Shown piece after piece: positions 1-5,326 of a DNA stretch of 5,916 nucleotides. Origin of the DNA: Sphingobium sp. (GTDB taxonomy: Bacteria > Pseudomonadota > Alphaproteobacteria > Sphingomonadales > Sphingomonadaceae). The stretch lies in NCBI GenBank assembly GCA_020051025.1, contig JAGVJS010000331.1, forward strand, positions 1-5,916. Reading direction: 5' to 3'. The notes beneath the pieces were generated by a model, which worked only from the letters and a program-made list of their open reading frames with translations, made no database searches and was not told the origin of the DNA. Position numbers and translations under genes: made by a program. The first letter of the stretch is position 1, and each line of letters starts with the position of its first letter.

Positions 1-354
1 ATCGGCCATGAAGTCGGCCGCGCGCTGGACAAGGATGCGGTGTTCCTGGAGCGGCCCGAAGGCACGTTCGAGCTGCGCCGCGGCTTTGCGATCACGCCGG
101 GCCAGAAGGTGCTGATGGTCGAGGACGTCGTCACCACCGGCCTGTCGTCGCGTCAGGCGATCGAAGCAGTCGAGGCGGAAGGCGGCATCGTCGTCGCCGA
201 AGTCGCGCTGGTCGACCGGTCGGCCGGCGAAGTGGACCTGGGCGTCCCCTTCTATCCGCTCGTCTCCATCAATTTCCCGGTCTATGACGAAGACGCGATC
301 CCGCCCGAACTGGCGGCGATCCCGGCGATCAAGCCCGGCAGTCGAAAGCAGTAA
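1..354 (+). CDS. pyrE: Orotate phosphoribosyltransferase, 3' part (5' end outside the window)
   Basis: The enzyme joins orotate to PRPP to give orotidine 5'-monophosphate in cytoplasmic de novo pyrimidine synthesis. The frame is open from base 1, so the true start lies upstream; 117 residues and a TAA stop are visible. The family is usually about 190-215 residues, so roughly the first 75-95 are missing. The diagnostic part is the PRPP-binding loop at visible residues 37-50 ([14 protein letters not shown]), with the paired acidic residues E41-D42 and the TTG turn. The segment before it, IGHEVGRAL at residues 1-9, and the following FELRRGF at 23-29 fit the PyrE core. An internal GTG at 40 is not a start, because coding continues upstream of it. 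The next gene, pdxJ, begins 4 nt after the stop, which implies co-transcription. Other phosphoribosyltransferases share the loop, but the flanking sequence and the pdxJ neighbour favour PyrE. Confidence 0.92.
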   Translation: MGHEVGRALDKDAVFLERPEGTFELRRGFAITPGQKVLMVEDVVTTGLSSRQAIEAVEAEGGIVVAEVALVDRSAGEVDLGVPFYPLVSINFPVYDEDAIPPELAAIPAIKPGSRKQ

Positions 355-358
355 AGCC

Positions 359-1087
359 ATGACCACGCCCCTGCGCCTTGGCGTCAATATCGACCATGTG
401 GCGACCATCCGCAACGCGCGCGGGGGCGAGCATCCCGATCCGGTCAAGGCTGCCCTGCTGGCGGTGAAGGCGGGAGCCAATGGCATCACCGCCCATCTGC
501 GCGAGGATCGCCGCCATATCCGCGATGCGGATATCGCGATGCTGATGGCGGCGCTGGACGTGCCGCTCAATCTGGAAATGGCGGCGACGGGCGAGATGCT
601 GGACATCGCGCTGCGCCACAAGCCGCATGCCGCCTGCATCGTGCCGGAAAAGCGCGAGGAGCGCACGACCGAAGGTGGCCTGGACGCCGCCGGGCAGTTC
701 GAGACGCTGGCGCCTATCGTCGCCAAGCTGAACGAGGCAGGGATTCGCGTCAGCCTGTTCATCGAGGCGGACGCGGCGCAGATCGACGCGGCGATCAGGC
801 TGGGCGCGCCGGTGGTGGAATTTCATACCGGCGCCTATGCACACCTGACCGGGGAAGCCCGCGCGGTCGAGCTGCGCAAGATTGCCGACGCCGCCGCGCT
901 GGCGGCCAAGAACGGGATCGAGCCGCATGCCGGCCATGGCCTGACCTTCGACAATGTCGCGCCGATCGCCGCCATCCCGCAGATTGCCGAACTCAATATC
1001 GGCCATTTCCTGATCGGCGAGGCGATTTTCGGCGGGCTGGAAGCCAGCATCCGCGAAATGCGGCGGCAGATGGATCTGGCGCGGTGA
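359..1087 (+). CDS. pdxJ: Pyridoxine 5'-phosphate synthase
   Basis: PdxJ condenses 1-deoxy-D-xylulose 5-phosphate with 3-amino-2-oxopropyl phosphate to make pyridoxine 5'-phosphate, closing the ring in the DXP-dependent vitamin B6 pathway. It is a cytoplasmic TIM-barrel enzyme. The 242-residue product matches the usual family length of about 240. Hallmarks run the whole length: [14 protein letters not shown] at residues 8-21, [12 protein letters not shown] at 43-54, NLEMA at 71-75, [13 protein letters not shown] at 95-107, EFHTGAYA at 154-161, [11 protein letters not shown] at 190-200 and [15 protein letters not shown] at 212-226. By family knowledge H46, E73 and H193 occupy the catalytic positions, and all three are present. 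I chose ATG 359 because [13 protein letters not shown] is the normal N-terminus; a longer in-frame reading from 284 would overlap pyrE by 71 nt. The ribosome binding site is weak (AAAGC-type), consistent with translation coupled to pyrE. PdxJ is commonly found next to acpS in proteobacteria. Confidence 0.97.
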   Translation: MTTPLRLGVNIDHVATIRNARGGEHPDPVKAALLAVKAGANGITAHLREDRRHIRDADIAMLMAALDVPLNLEMAATGEMLDIALRHKPHAACIVPEKREERTTEGGLDAAGQFETLAPIVAKLNEAGIRVSLFIEADAAQIDAAIRLGAPVVEFHTGAYAHLTGEARAVELRKIADAAALAAKNGIEPHAGHGLTFDNVAPIAAIPQIAELNIGHFLIGEAIFGGLEASIREMRRQMDLAR

Positions 1088-1116
1088 GTCAGCATAAGGA
1101 TCTTCGCCATTCTTCA

Positions 1117-1215
1117 CCCCTCCCCTTCAGGGGAGATGCCGGGGGTGGGGGCTATCTACATCATGCAGCGTATGAGGCACGCCCCCACCCCAACCCCTCC
1201 CCTGAAGGGGAGGGG
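1117..1215. repeat. Large imperfect inverted repeat (REP/BIME-like intergenic element)
   Basis: This element fills most of the 136-nt gap between pdxJ and acpS. The outer arms, 1117-1135 and 1197-1215, are perfect reverse complements over 19 bp. The inner arms, 1142-1152 and 1181-1191, are perfect over 11 bp. They are separated by a small asymmetric bulge (6 and 5 nt) and a 28-nt loop. Each outer arm can also fold on itself: 1194-1202 with 1207-1215 gives a 9-bp stem with a TGAA loop, and 1121-1125 with 1130-1134 gives a shorter stem with a TTCA loop. There is no T-run after it, so it is not a typical intrinsic terminator. The CCCCTCCCCTTCAGGGG-type sequence resembles a repeat family scattered through sphingomonad intergenic regions; that comparison is from memory and the copy number here is unknown. 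Confidence 0.82.
1207..1213 (+). promoter_or_regulatory. Ribosome binding site of acpS lying inside the repeat arm
   Basis: GGGGAGG ends 10 nt before the acpS ATG at 1224 and is the only Shine-Dalgarno-like sequence upstream of that gene. It is part of the right outer arm of the inverted repeat. In RNA it could pair either locally with 1196-1202 or with the left arm near 1119-1125. That would hide the site in both folds, so acpS translation may depend on ribosomes or helicases opening the hairpin. The sequence and pairing are seen directly; the effect on translation is inferred. Confidence 0.55.
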
Positions 1216-1223
1216 CTTATAAC

Positions 1224-1625
1224 ATGATCATCGGCCTCGGTTCCGACCTGTGCAATATCGAGCGCATCCAGCATTCGCTCGACCGGTTCGGCGACCGATT
1301 CGAGAGCCGCGTCTTCACGCCGGTGGAGCAGGCCAAGGCGGCGCGCCGCCCCTTCACCAAGGCCGGCACGCTGGCCAAGCGTTTCGCGGCCAAGGAAGCC
1401 TTTTCCAAGGCGGTGGGCACCGGCTTCAAGGCCGGGGTGTTCATGAAGGATATCGGCGTCGTCAACGCCCCGTCGGGCGCGCCGACGCTGGCGCTGACCG
1501 GCGGGGCGCTTGAGCGGCTGGAATCGATGGTCCCGGCGGGGCACAGGCCGGTCATTCACCTGACGCTCACCGACGATCATCCATGGGCGCAGGCCTTCGT
1601 CATCATCGAAGCGCTCCCCCTGTGA
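1224..1625 (+). CDS. acpS: Holo-[acyl-carrier-protein] synthase
   Basis: AcpS moves the 4'-phosphopantetheine arm from coenzyme A onto a serine of apo-ACP, switching on the carrier used in fatty acid synthesis. It is a small cytoplasmic, Mg-dependent enzyme that is normally trimeric. The product has 133 residues, close to the usual 120-135. The N-terminus carries the first family motif ([14 protein letters not shown], residues 2-15), with Mg ligand D8. The second motif, [15 protein letters not shown] at residues 53-67, contains Mg ligand E58 and the K57/K62 lysines expected near CoA. Position 10 is a cysteine where isoleucine or valine is more usual; this is unlikely to matter. The start is fixed by the motif sitting directly at the N-terminus. 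The gene overlaps lepB by 4 nt, so the two are probably translationally coupled. The repeat upstream separates it from pdxJ without an obvious terminator. Confidence 0.97.
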   Translation: MIIGLGSDLCNIERIQHSLDRFGDRFESRVFTPVEQAKAARRPFTKAGTLAKRFAAKEAFSKAVGTGFKAGVFMKDIGVVNAPSGAPTLALTGGALERLESMVPAGHRPVIHLTLTDDHPWAQAFVIIEALPL

Positions 1626-2533
1626 GTGATATTCCCCCAAGCGAAAGCCAAGCCGTGACGGCCATCGACCTGCCAGAAGACCAGCCCGCCCCCGAAGCGC
1701 AACCGGACGCGAAGGGATCGGCCGTCAACTGGCTGCATGAACTCAAAAGCATCGTCCTGCTGATCCTGGCAGTGCTGGCCTTCCACAGCTTCGTCGCCAA
1801 GCCCTTCTACATTCCATCCGAATCGATGATGCCGGTGCTGCTGACCGGCGACCGGCTGGTGGTGAGCAAATTCCCCTATGGCTGGTCCTATGTGTCGCCC
1901 AGCTTCCACCCGCTGCCCTTCCTGAAGGGGCGGGTGCTGGGGCGGCTGCCGGAACGGGGCGATATCGTCATCGTGTCCCCGCAGAATCGGCGCGAGGATT
2001 ATATCAAGCGGGTGATCGGCCTGCCCGGCGACATCGTGGAAGTACGCGGCGGTCAGGTGATCCTGAACGGCGTGGCGGTGAAGCAGAAGATGCTCAAGCC
2101 CATGCGGCTGGCGGTCGATGGCAACGCCCCCTGCCCGCCGCTGCAATTCCCCGGCGCGCTGGTGACGGGTAAGGATGGCAAGGCCTATTGCGAACTGCCG
2201 GTGCGGCAGGAAATCCTGCCCAATGGCAAGACCTACATCACGATCGACATGGGACCGAGCGCGCTGGACTGGTACGGACCGGTGCGGGTGCCGGCAGATC
2301 ATGTCTTCCTGATGGGCGACAATCGCGACAACAGCGCCGACAGCCGCGCGCCGCTGGAGGAAAATGGCCTGGGCGGGCCGGTGCCGTTCGAAGCGATCGG
2401 CGGCCGGGCGGAGTTCATCACCTTCAGCCTGGACGGCGATTCGACCTGGAATCCGATGACCTGGCTGCATGCGTTCCGCAGCGGCCGGGCCGGGAACAGC
2501 CTGCGGCCAAAGAGCGTTACAGTCCCGGAATAA
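1622..2533 (+). CDS. lepB: Signal peptidase I (GTG start)
   Basis: LepB cuts signal peptides from proteins leaving through Sec or Tat, on the outer face of the inner membrane. The GTG start at 1622 gives 303 residues and a 4-nt overlap with the acpS stop. A proline- and acid-rich cytoplasmic tail (about 1-38) precedes one membrane segment at about 43-59. The catalytic serine is S68 in PSESMMP (65-71). The general-base lysine is K129 in [12 protein letters not shown] (126-137). The conserved [12 protein letters not shown] box begins at M231. This is the serine-lysine dyad of family S26. C171 and C190 lie in the periplasmic domain and might form a disulfide, as a cysteine pair does in the E. 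coli enzyme. Only one membrane segment is seen, against two in E. coli. GTG 1655 is another possible start; 1622 is preferred for its coupling to acpS. A reading from ATG 1583 would overlap acpS by 43 nt. In many alphaproteobacteria rnc and era follow lepB, but here a permease does. Confidence 0.95.
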   Translation: MSDIPPSESQAVTAIDLPEDQPAPEAQPDAKGSAVNWLHELKSIVLLILAVLAFHSFVAKPFYIPSESMMPVLLTGDRLVVSKFPYGWSYVSPSFHPLPFLKGRVLGRLPERGDIVIVSPQNRREDYIKRVIGLPGDIVEVRGGQVILNGVAVKQKMLKPMRLAVDGNAPCPPLQFPGALVTGKDGKAYCELPVRQEILPNGKTYITIDMGPSALDWYGPVRVPADHVFLMGDNRDNSADSRAPLEENGLGGPVPFEAIGGRAEFITFSLDGDSTWNPMTWLHAFRSGRAGNSLRPKSVTVPE

Positions 2534-2555
2534 ACGCAAAAAGGGGCACCGGGTT

Positions 2556-3650
2556 TTGAGCGGCGCGCACGAGCATCATGTCGAGCTTCCCGGTCCCAGC
2601 GAAGTCCGCAGCCCGTTAGTCAGTCATGAATTGCAGCGCGCCGGCGTCTGGTTCGGGCTGGCCGTCATCATCGCCCTGATCGTGCTGCTGGCGCAGCCGT
2701 TGATGCTGGTCATGGGCGCGCTGGTGCTGGCGACGATGATGGATGGCGGCACGCGACTGCTGGGCCGCATCCTGCCGATCTCGCGCGGATGGCGGCTGAC
2801 CATCGTGCTGCTGGGCGCGGTGGCCTTCATGACCTATACTTTCTACCTGACCGGATCGAGCCTGGCGGCGCAGGCGCAGGCGATGCGCACCATCGTGGAA
2901 GCGCAGGTCGGGCGGATCGGCGGATGGATGCAGCAACTGGGCGTCACCACCACGCCGGACGACCTGAAAAGCCTGGCCAGCCAGGCAATGAGCAGCATGG
3001 GCCGGGTGACGGCGGCGGTCGGCACGGCAGTCGGCGCGATCACCAGCGGCGTCATGATGCTGGTGCTGGCCATCTTCATCGCGGTCGAACCCAAACTTTA
3101 TGAGCGCGGCGTCGCCTGGATGCTGCCGATGGACAAGCGCGCCCATTTCTACGCCATCGCCGACAAGATGGGCTGGACGCTGCGCCGGCTGATGTTCGGG
3201 CGGCTGATCGGCATGGCGGTGGAGGGCGTGGGCACATGGCTGCTGCTGTGGGCCGGCGGCGTGCCGATGGCAGGGCTGCTGGGCATATTGACCGGCCTGT
3301 TCGCCTTCCTGCCCAATATCGGGTCGATCATATCGGGCGCGCTGATCATCATCGTCGGCTTTTCCGGCGGTACGGACACCGGCCTCTATGCGTTTGGCGT
3401 ATATTTGGCGGTGCAGATCGTCGACGGCTATCTGATCGTGCCGATGGTGGCCAAGCGCGCCACCGACCTCGCCCCGGCGCTGGTGCTGGGCGCGCAGATA
3501 TTGTTCGGCGCACTGTTCGGCATCATGGGACTGTTCCTGGCCGATCCGATCGTGGCAATGATCAAGGTCTATCTGGAGGAACGGTCCAAGGCGCTGGCCG
3601 GCAAGACGGGCCTGATCCAGACGGGTGCAGGTGGATCGCCCCTCCCTTAA
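2556..3650 (+). CDS. AI-2E/PerM (UPF0118) family membrane permease, TTG start
   Basis: This is a polytopic inner-membrane protein of the AI-2E transporter superfamily, whose members are linked to autoinducer-2 export or to sodium/proton antiport; the substrate here cannot be told. The 364-residue length is typical (about 340-380). I see hydrophobic segments near residues 31-60 (probably two), 79-100, 150-178, 222-240, 241-270, 273-297 and 310-345, fitting about eight passes. A long polar loop at about 100-148 is typical of the family. Conserved C-terminal features are FAFLPNIGSIISG from residue 249, DGYLIVPMVAKR from 290 and LFGALFGIMGLFLADP at 316-331, matching the family's PxxG, P and GxxG/AxP signatures. 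TTG 2556 was chosen because AGGGG at 2542-2546 sits 9 nt upstream, and because no in-frame ATG or GTG lies between it and the first membrane segment. TTG 2631 is a poorer option. The gene follows lepB by 22 nt and probably shares its transcript. Confidence 0.88.
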   Translation: MSGAHEHHVELPGPSEVRSPLVSHELQRAGVWFGLAVIIALIVLLAQPLMLVMGALVLATMMDGGTRLLGRILPISRGWRLTIVLLGAVAFMTYTFYLTGSSLAAQAQAMRTIVEAQVGRIGGWMQQLGVTTTPDDLKSLASQAMSSMGRVTAAVGTAVGAITSGVMMLVLAIFIAVEPKLYERGVAWMLPMDKRAHFYAIADKMGWTLRRLMFGRLIGMAVEGVGTWLLLWAGGVPMAGLLGILTGLFAFLPNIGSIISGALIIIVGFSGGTDTGLYAFGVYLAVQIVDGYLIVPMVAKRATDLAPALVLGAQILFGALFGIMGLFLADPIVAMIKVYLEERSKALAGKTGLIQTGAGGSPLP

Positions 3651-3666
3651 CTTCGCACATTTCCCG

Positions 3667-3691
3667 TTCGTTTCGTTATAATCGAACCGAA
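3667..3691. promoter_or_regulatory. Inverted repeat centred on a TATAAT-like sequence
   Basis: The arms TTCGTTTCG (3667-3675) and CGAACCGAA (3683-3691) are complementary at 8 of 9 positions and flank the 7-nt centre TTATAAT. The centre contains a perfect -10 hexamer, TATAAT at 3677-3682. The best -35 match is poor: TTCGCA at 3652-3657, 19 nt away. It may be a promoter overlapped by an operator for the gene at 3836. It could instead be a weak transcript-end hairpin for the permease operon, since it begins 17 nt after that stop, although no T-run follows directly. The dyad is certain; its role is not. Confidence 0.4.
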
Positions 3692-3741
3692 GTTGGACAT
3701 TTTCTGTCGCGTCGTCCCCCACAGCCTTCCTTATGGCTATT

Positions 3742-3816
3742 TGTCCGCCTGTAGGACAGGATGGGGAACCGCAGCCGCGGACCGGTCATTGGTCCTGTGA
3801 CAGGTTCAAAGACCGG
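3742..3816 (+). promoter_or_regulatory. Dyad-rich leader with a general-stress-type promoter candidate
   Basis: This leader lies ahead of the 110-residue gene. CCTGT/ACAGG dyads occur twice, at 3748-3760 and 3794-3804, with centres about 45 bp apart. The first overlaps another dyad, TGTCC/GGACA at 3742-3758. GGACC/GGTCC (3779-3795) and CCGGTC/GACCGG (3782-3816) are further complementary pairs. GGAAC at 3765-3769, then 17 nt, then CATT at 3787-3790, is one base from the alphaproteobacterial sigma-EcfG consensus GGAAC-N16/17-CGTT. If used, transcription would begin near 3797 and give a leader of about 40 nt. Several short dyads can arise by chance in GC-rich DNA, so the regulatory reading is tentative. 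Confidence 0.3.
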
Positions 3817-3835
3817 CGCTGGAGAGGAAACGACC

Positions 3836-4168
3836 ATGACCATGCCATTGGACAAGCAAAAGAAGCTGCATTTCGACCTGACCAATGTCGGGATGCGGGC
3901 GCAGGCGACCGCGGTGGGGCTGTTGCAGCTGTGTCTGGAATTGCGCCGCGCCGGCGTGCTGGATGACGGCGCTGTCGAGCGAATCAAGGGCGCCATCGCC
4001 TGCGACATTGAGGTGTCCGCGCCGCGCTCCGTCGCCACGGTCGAATATCGGCGCGACATCAAGACCCGGCTCGACAAGCTGTTCAGTGGCGAAGAGAAGA
4101 TCGGCAGCGCCGATGCGCTGGCCTTCGGCACCATGGGCGACGATTCGGTCTGTCAGGGGCACGCCTGA
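3836..4168 (+). CDS. Small protein of unknown function (110 residues)
   Basis: I do not recognise this family. The start at ATG 3836 is well supported: GGAGAGGA at 3821-3828 lies 7 nt upstream. A second ATG two codons later (3842) is also possible. The product has no signal peptide or membrane segment, so it is probably cytoplasmic. Residues about 5-48 look like a helical, mixed-charge stretch (KQKKLHFDL, then LLQLCLELRRAGVLDD). Residues about 50-95 alternate acidic and basic residues, again helix-like (VERIKGAI; YRRDIKTRLDKLF). The tail from about 96 is small and acidic, ending MGDDSVCQGHA. Cysteines fall near residues 37, 57 and 107 and are not in a metal-binding pattern. Base composition and codon use match the neighbours, so there is no sign of recent transfer. 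The gene stands alone, with its own leader and a strong terminator after it. It is likely a lineage-restricted conserved protein; that is inference. Confidence 0.8.
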   Translation: MTMPLDKQKKLHFDLTNVGMRAQATAVGLLQLCLELRRAGVLDDGAVERIKGAIACDIEVSAPRSVATVEYRRDIKTRLDKLFSGEEKIGSADALAFGTMGDDSVCQGHA

Positions 4169-4191
4169 TCCAAGGCCCGATTCGGGCATGA

Positions 4192-4220
4192 AAAAAGGGG
4201 CCGCGAAACGGCCCCTTTTT
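4192..4220. terminator. Bidirectional intrinsic terminator
   Basis: A perfect GC stem, GGGGCCG (4197-4203) with CGGCCCC (4209-4215), closes a CGAAA loop. It is flanked by five A (4192-4196) and five T (4216-4220), so a U-tract follows the stem on either strand. It ends the 110-residue gene on the plus strand (stop at 4168) and the FKBP gene on the minus strand (stop at 4246). A second small hairpin, GCCCG/CGGGC at 4175-4187, lies just upstream on the plus strand and has no T-run of its own. Confidence 0.92.
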
Positions 4221-4245
4221 CATTTCGGCTTTGCGACGCTGCGGC

Positions 4246-4818
4246 TCAGTGACCAGCAGGGGGAACCGCGCCCTGCGGCATGCCACCTTGCTGCTGCATC
4301 TGCTGCTGAAGCTGCATCAGTTCCGCCTTCGACTTATAATCGTGCAGCGTGACGTCGAACACCAGCACAGAACCGGCCGGGATCGGGCCGGCGGCCTGAT
4401 CGCCATAGCCCAGCTGCGGCGGGATCCACAGGCGGTACTTGCCGCCCTTCTTCATCTTTTGCAGGCCTTCGGAGAAGCCGGGCACCACGCCGTCGATCGG
4501 CATCGGCGCCTGCGGATTCTCATCGAACACCGTGCCGTCGAGCAGCGTGCCCTTATAACCCACCAGCGCCACGTCGGCGGTGGTCGGGCTGGCGCCGGTC
4601 CCTTCCGAAAGAACCTTGTACTGAAGGCCCGATTCGGTGGTCACGACGCCTGTCGCATGGCTGTTCTGCGTCAGAAAGGCCGCCGGCGAAGGCTCGACGC
4701 CCTGCTGGCCCGCCCAGGCAAGGCCACCTGCGGCCAGCGCCACGGCTGCAACGCCGATCCAGAGGCGCGTCAAAGACCCCTTGGCGATAGGACGAAGGGG
4801 AACGGCCGTCGTGGACAT
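4246..4818 (-). CDS. Membrane-anchored FKBP-type peptidyl-prolyl cis-trans isomerase
   Basis: This protein should speed cis-trans isomerisation of X-proline bonds, acting as a folding helper on the periplasmic side. It has 190 residues. A short basic N-terminus (1-18) precedes a hydrophobic segment at about 19-37, either an uncleaved anchor or a signal peptide; no lipobox cysteine is present. An FKBP domain spans about 60-162. Binding-pocket residues expected from FKBP12 are visible: Y88 in VGYKG, F98-D99 in TVFDE, V111-V112 in DGVVPGF, Y138 in LGYGD and F154 in LVFDV. F115 stands where FKBP12 has tryptophan, as in many bacterial FkpA-like proteins. The last 25 residues are rich in glutamine, methionine and proline. 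The ATG at 4818 has GAGG 8 nt upstream. The gene lies 76 nt behind rpsU on the same strand, and a GC-rich hairpin lies between them. It may be FkpA- or Mip-like, but I give no symbol because there is no FkpA/Mip dimerisation domain. Confidence 0.94.
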   Translation of the reverse strand: MSTTAVPLRPIAKGSLTRLWIGVAAVALAAGGLAWAGQQGVEPSPAAFLTQNSHATGVVTTESGLQYKVLSEGTGASPTTADVALVGYKGTLLDGTVFDENPQAPMPIDGVVPGFSEGLQKMKKGGKYRLWIPPQLGYGDQAAGPIPAGSVLVFDVTLHDYKSKAELMQLQQQMQQQGGMPQGAVPPAGH

Positions 4819-4863
4819 GGGCGATGCCTCGCAATTAAGGGCAGGAAAGCAGCTTCAAGGGAG

Positions 4864-4886
4864 CGGGGCGGCGTATAACCGCCCCG
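4864..4886 (-). terminator. GC-rich hairpin after rpsU (terminator or attenuator)
   Basis: CGGGGCGG (4864-4871) pairs perfectly with CCGCCCCG (4879-4886) around a 7-nt loop, 8 nt beyond the rpsU stop. On the minus strand the bases after the stem are CTCCCTTGAAG, which lacks a run of T, so termination would be partial at best. It may let some transcripts continue into the FKBP gene, or it may protect the rpsU message end. No separate promoter for the FKBP gene is obvious in the 76-nt gap. Confidence 0.5.
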
Positions 4887-4894
4887 AACGGCGC

Positions 4895-5101
4895 TTACTT
4901 CGCGCCGTCGCGCTCGGCGCGCTTGCGCTCCATCTTGCGCGCGCGGCGGACCGCAGCGGCCTTTTCACGGGCGCGCTTTTCCGACGGCTTTTCGTAGTGG
5001 CGACGCAGCTTCATTTCGCGATACACGCCTTCACGCTGCAGCTTCTTCTTGAGCGCGCGAAGAGCCTGGTCGACATTGTTGTCGCGAACGATGATCTGCA
5101 T
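4895..5101 (-). CDS. rpsU: 30S ribosomal protein S21
   Basis: S21 is a small basic protein of the 30S subunit that sits near the 3' end of 16S rRNA and aids translation initiation. The 68-residue product begins [20 protein letters not shown], the standard alphaproteobacterial N-terminus. It includes [20 protein letters not shown] at about 29-48 and ends in a strongly basic helical tail ([17 protein letters not shown]). I chose ATG 5101 because it gives the normal family start. An in-frame ATG at 5119 would add six residues, but its nearest GGAG touches the start codon with no spacer. For 5101 that same GGAG lies 12 nt upstream, which is rather far. The gene is divergent from the aldolase gene, with 225 nt between the two starts. 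No convincing promoter could be picked out on this strand. Confidence 0.97.
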   Translation of the reverse strand: MQIIVRDNNVDQALRALKKKLQREGVYREMKLRRHYEKPSEKRAREKAAAVRRARKMERKRAERDGAK

Positions 5102-5269
5102 AAGTCCGTCAATCTCCAATCGAAAACGAGCGGTACGCCGGGACTTGTCTGTCCATCCCGACGGGCCGACCGAATAGCAAAGCCAGTGAGTCGTCGCGGG
5201 TCACCCCACGCCATGTGGGCGGCGCCCTACCAGCAAGCCTGTGCAAATTCAACCCCAAAGGGCCAAAAC

Positions 5270-5298
5270 TCGACATTCGGCGCGGGTGGCGCGATAGT
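5270..5298 (+). promoter_or_regulatory. Putative sigma70 promoter of the aldolase-family gene
   Basis: TCGACA at 5270-5275 matches the TTGACA -35 box at five of six bases. After 17 nt, GATAGT at 5293-5298 matches TATAAT at four of six. Transcription would start near 5305, leaving about 22 nt before the ATG at 5327. AGGAGG at 5315-5320, with 6 nt of spacing, is an excellent ribosome binding site. The spacing is ideal, but only the ribosome binding site is beyond doubt. The remainder of the 5102-5326 gap holds a few short dyads (for example CCCAC/GTGGG at 5205-5219) and no gene. Confidence 0.42.
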
Positions 5299-5326
5299 GG
5301 TGCGATAAAGATACAGGAGGATTGCC

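Noticed and set aside
284..358. An N-terminally extended pdxJ start
   Set aside because: It would add 25 unrelated residues overlapping pyrE; the family N-terminus begins at ATG 359.
329..1117. Long minus-strand open frame opposite pdxJ (262 codons)
   Set aside because: It mirrors a certain pdxJ gene; its protein is rich in R, H, Q and D with no family motif, as expected of antisense frames in GC-rich DNA.
1117..1215. The pdxJ-acpS hairpin as an intrinsic terminator
   Set aside because: There is no T-run after either arm, and the downstream genes lack a visible promoter of their own in the gap, so a repeat element is the better reading.
1161..1640. Minus-strand frame ending in an [18 protein letters not shown] tail
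   Set aside because: That tail is simply the translated intergenic repeat, and the rest is antisense to acpS.
1577..2539. Minus-strand open frame of 320 codons opposite lepB
   Set aside because: The plus strand encodes a full signal peptidase with all catalytic boxes; the antisense product is low-complexity and motif-free.
2616..3722. Minus-strand open frame of 368 codons opposite the permease
   Set aside because: It is rich in H, Q, R, D and A and resembles no protein family, while the plus strand shows a complete polytopic permease. It is a composition artefact.
4231..4878. Plus-strand open frame of 215 codons across the FKBP gene
   Set aside because: It runs antisense to a clear FKBP domain, starts inside the gene's 3' end and is arginine/histidine-rich without motifs.
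5224..5252. Minus-strand promoter for rpsU (TTGAAT, 17 nt, TAGGGC)
   Set aside because: The -35 box is fair, but the -10 matches only two of six bases, too weak to list as a feature.
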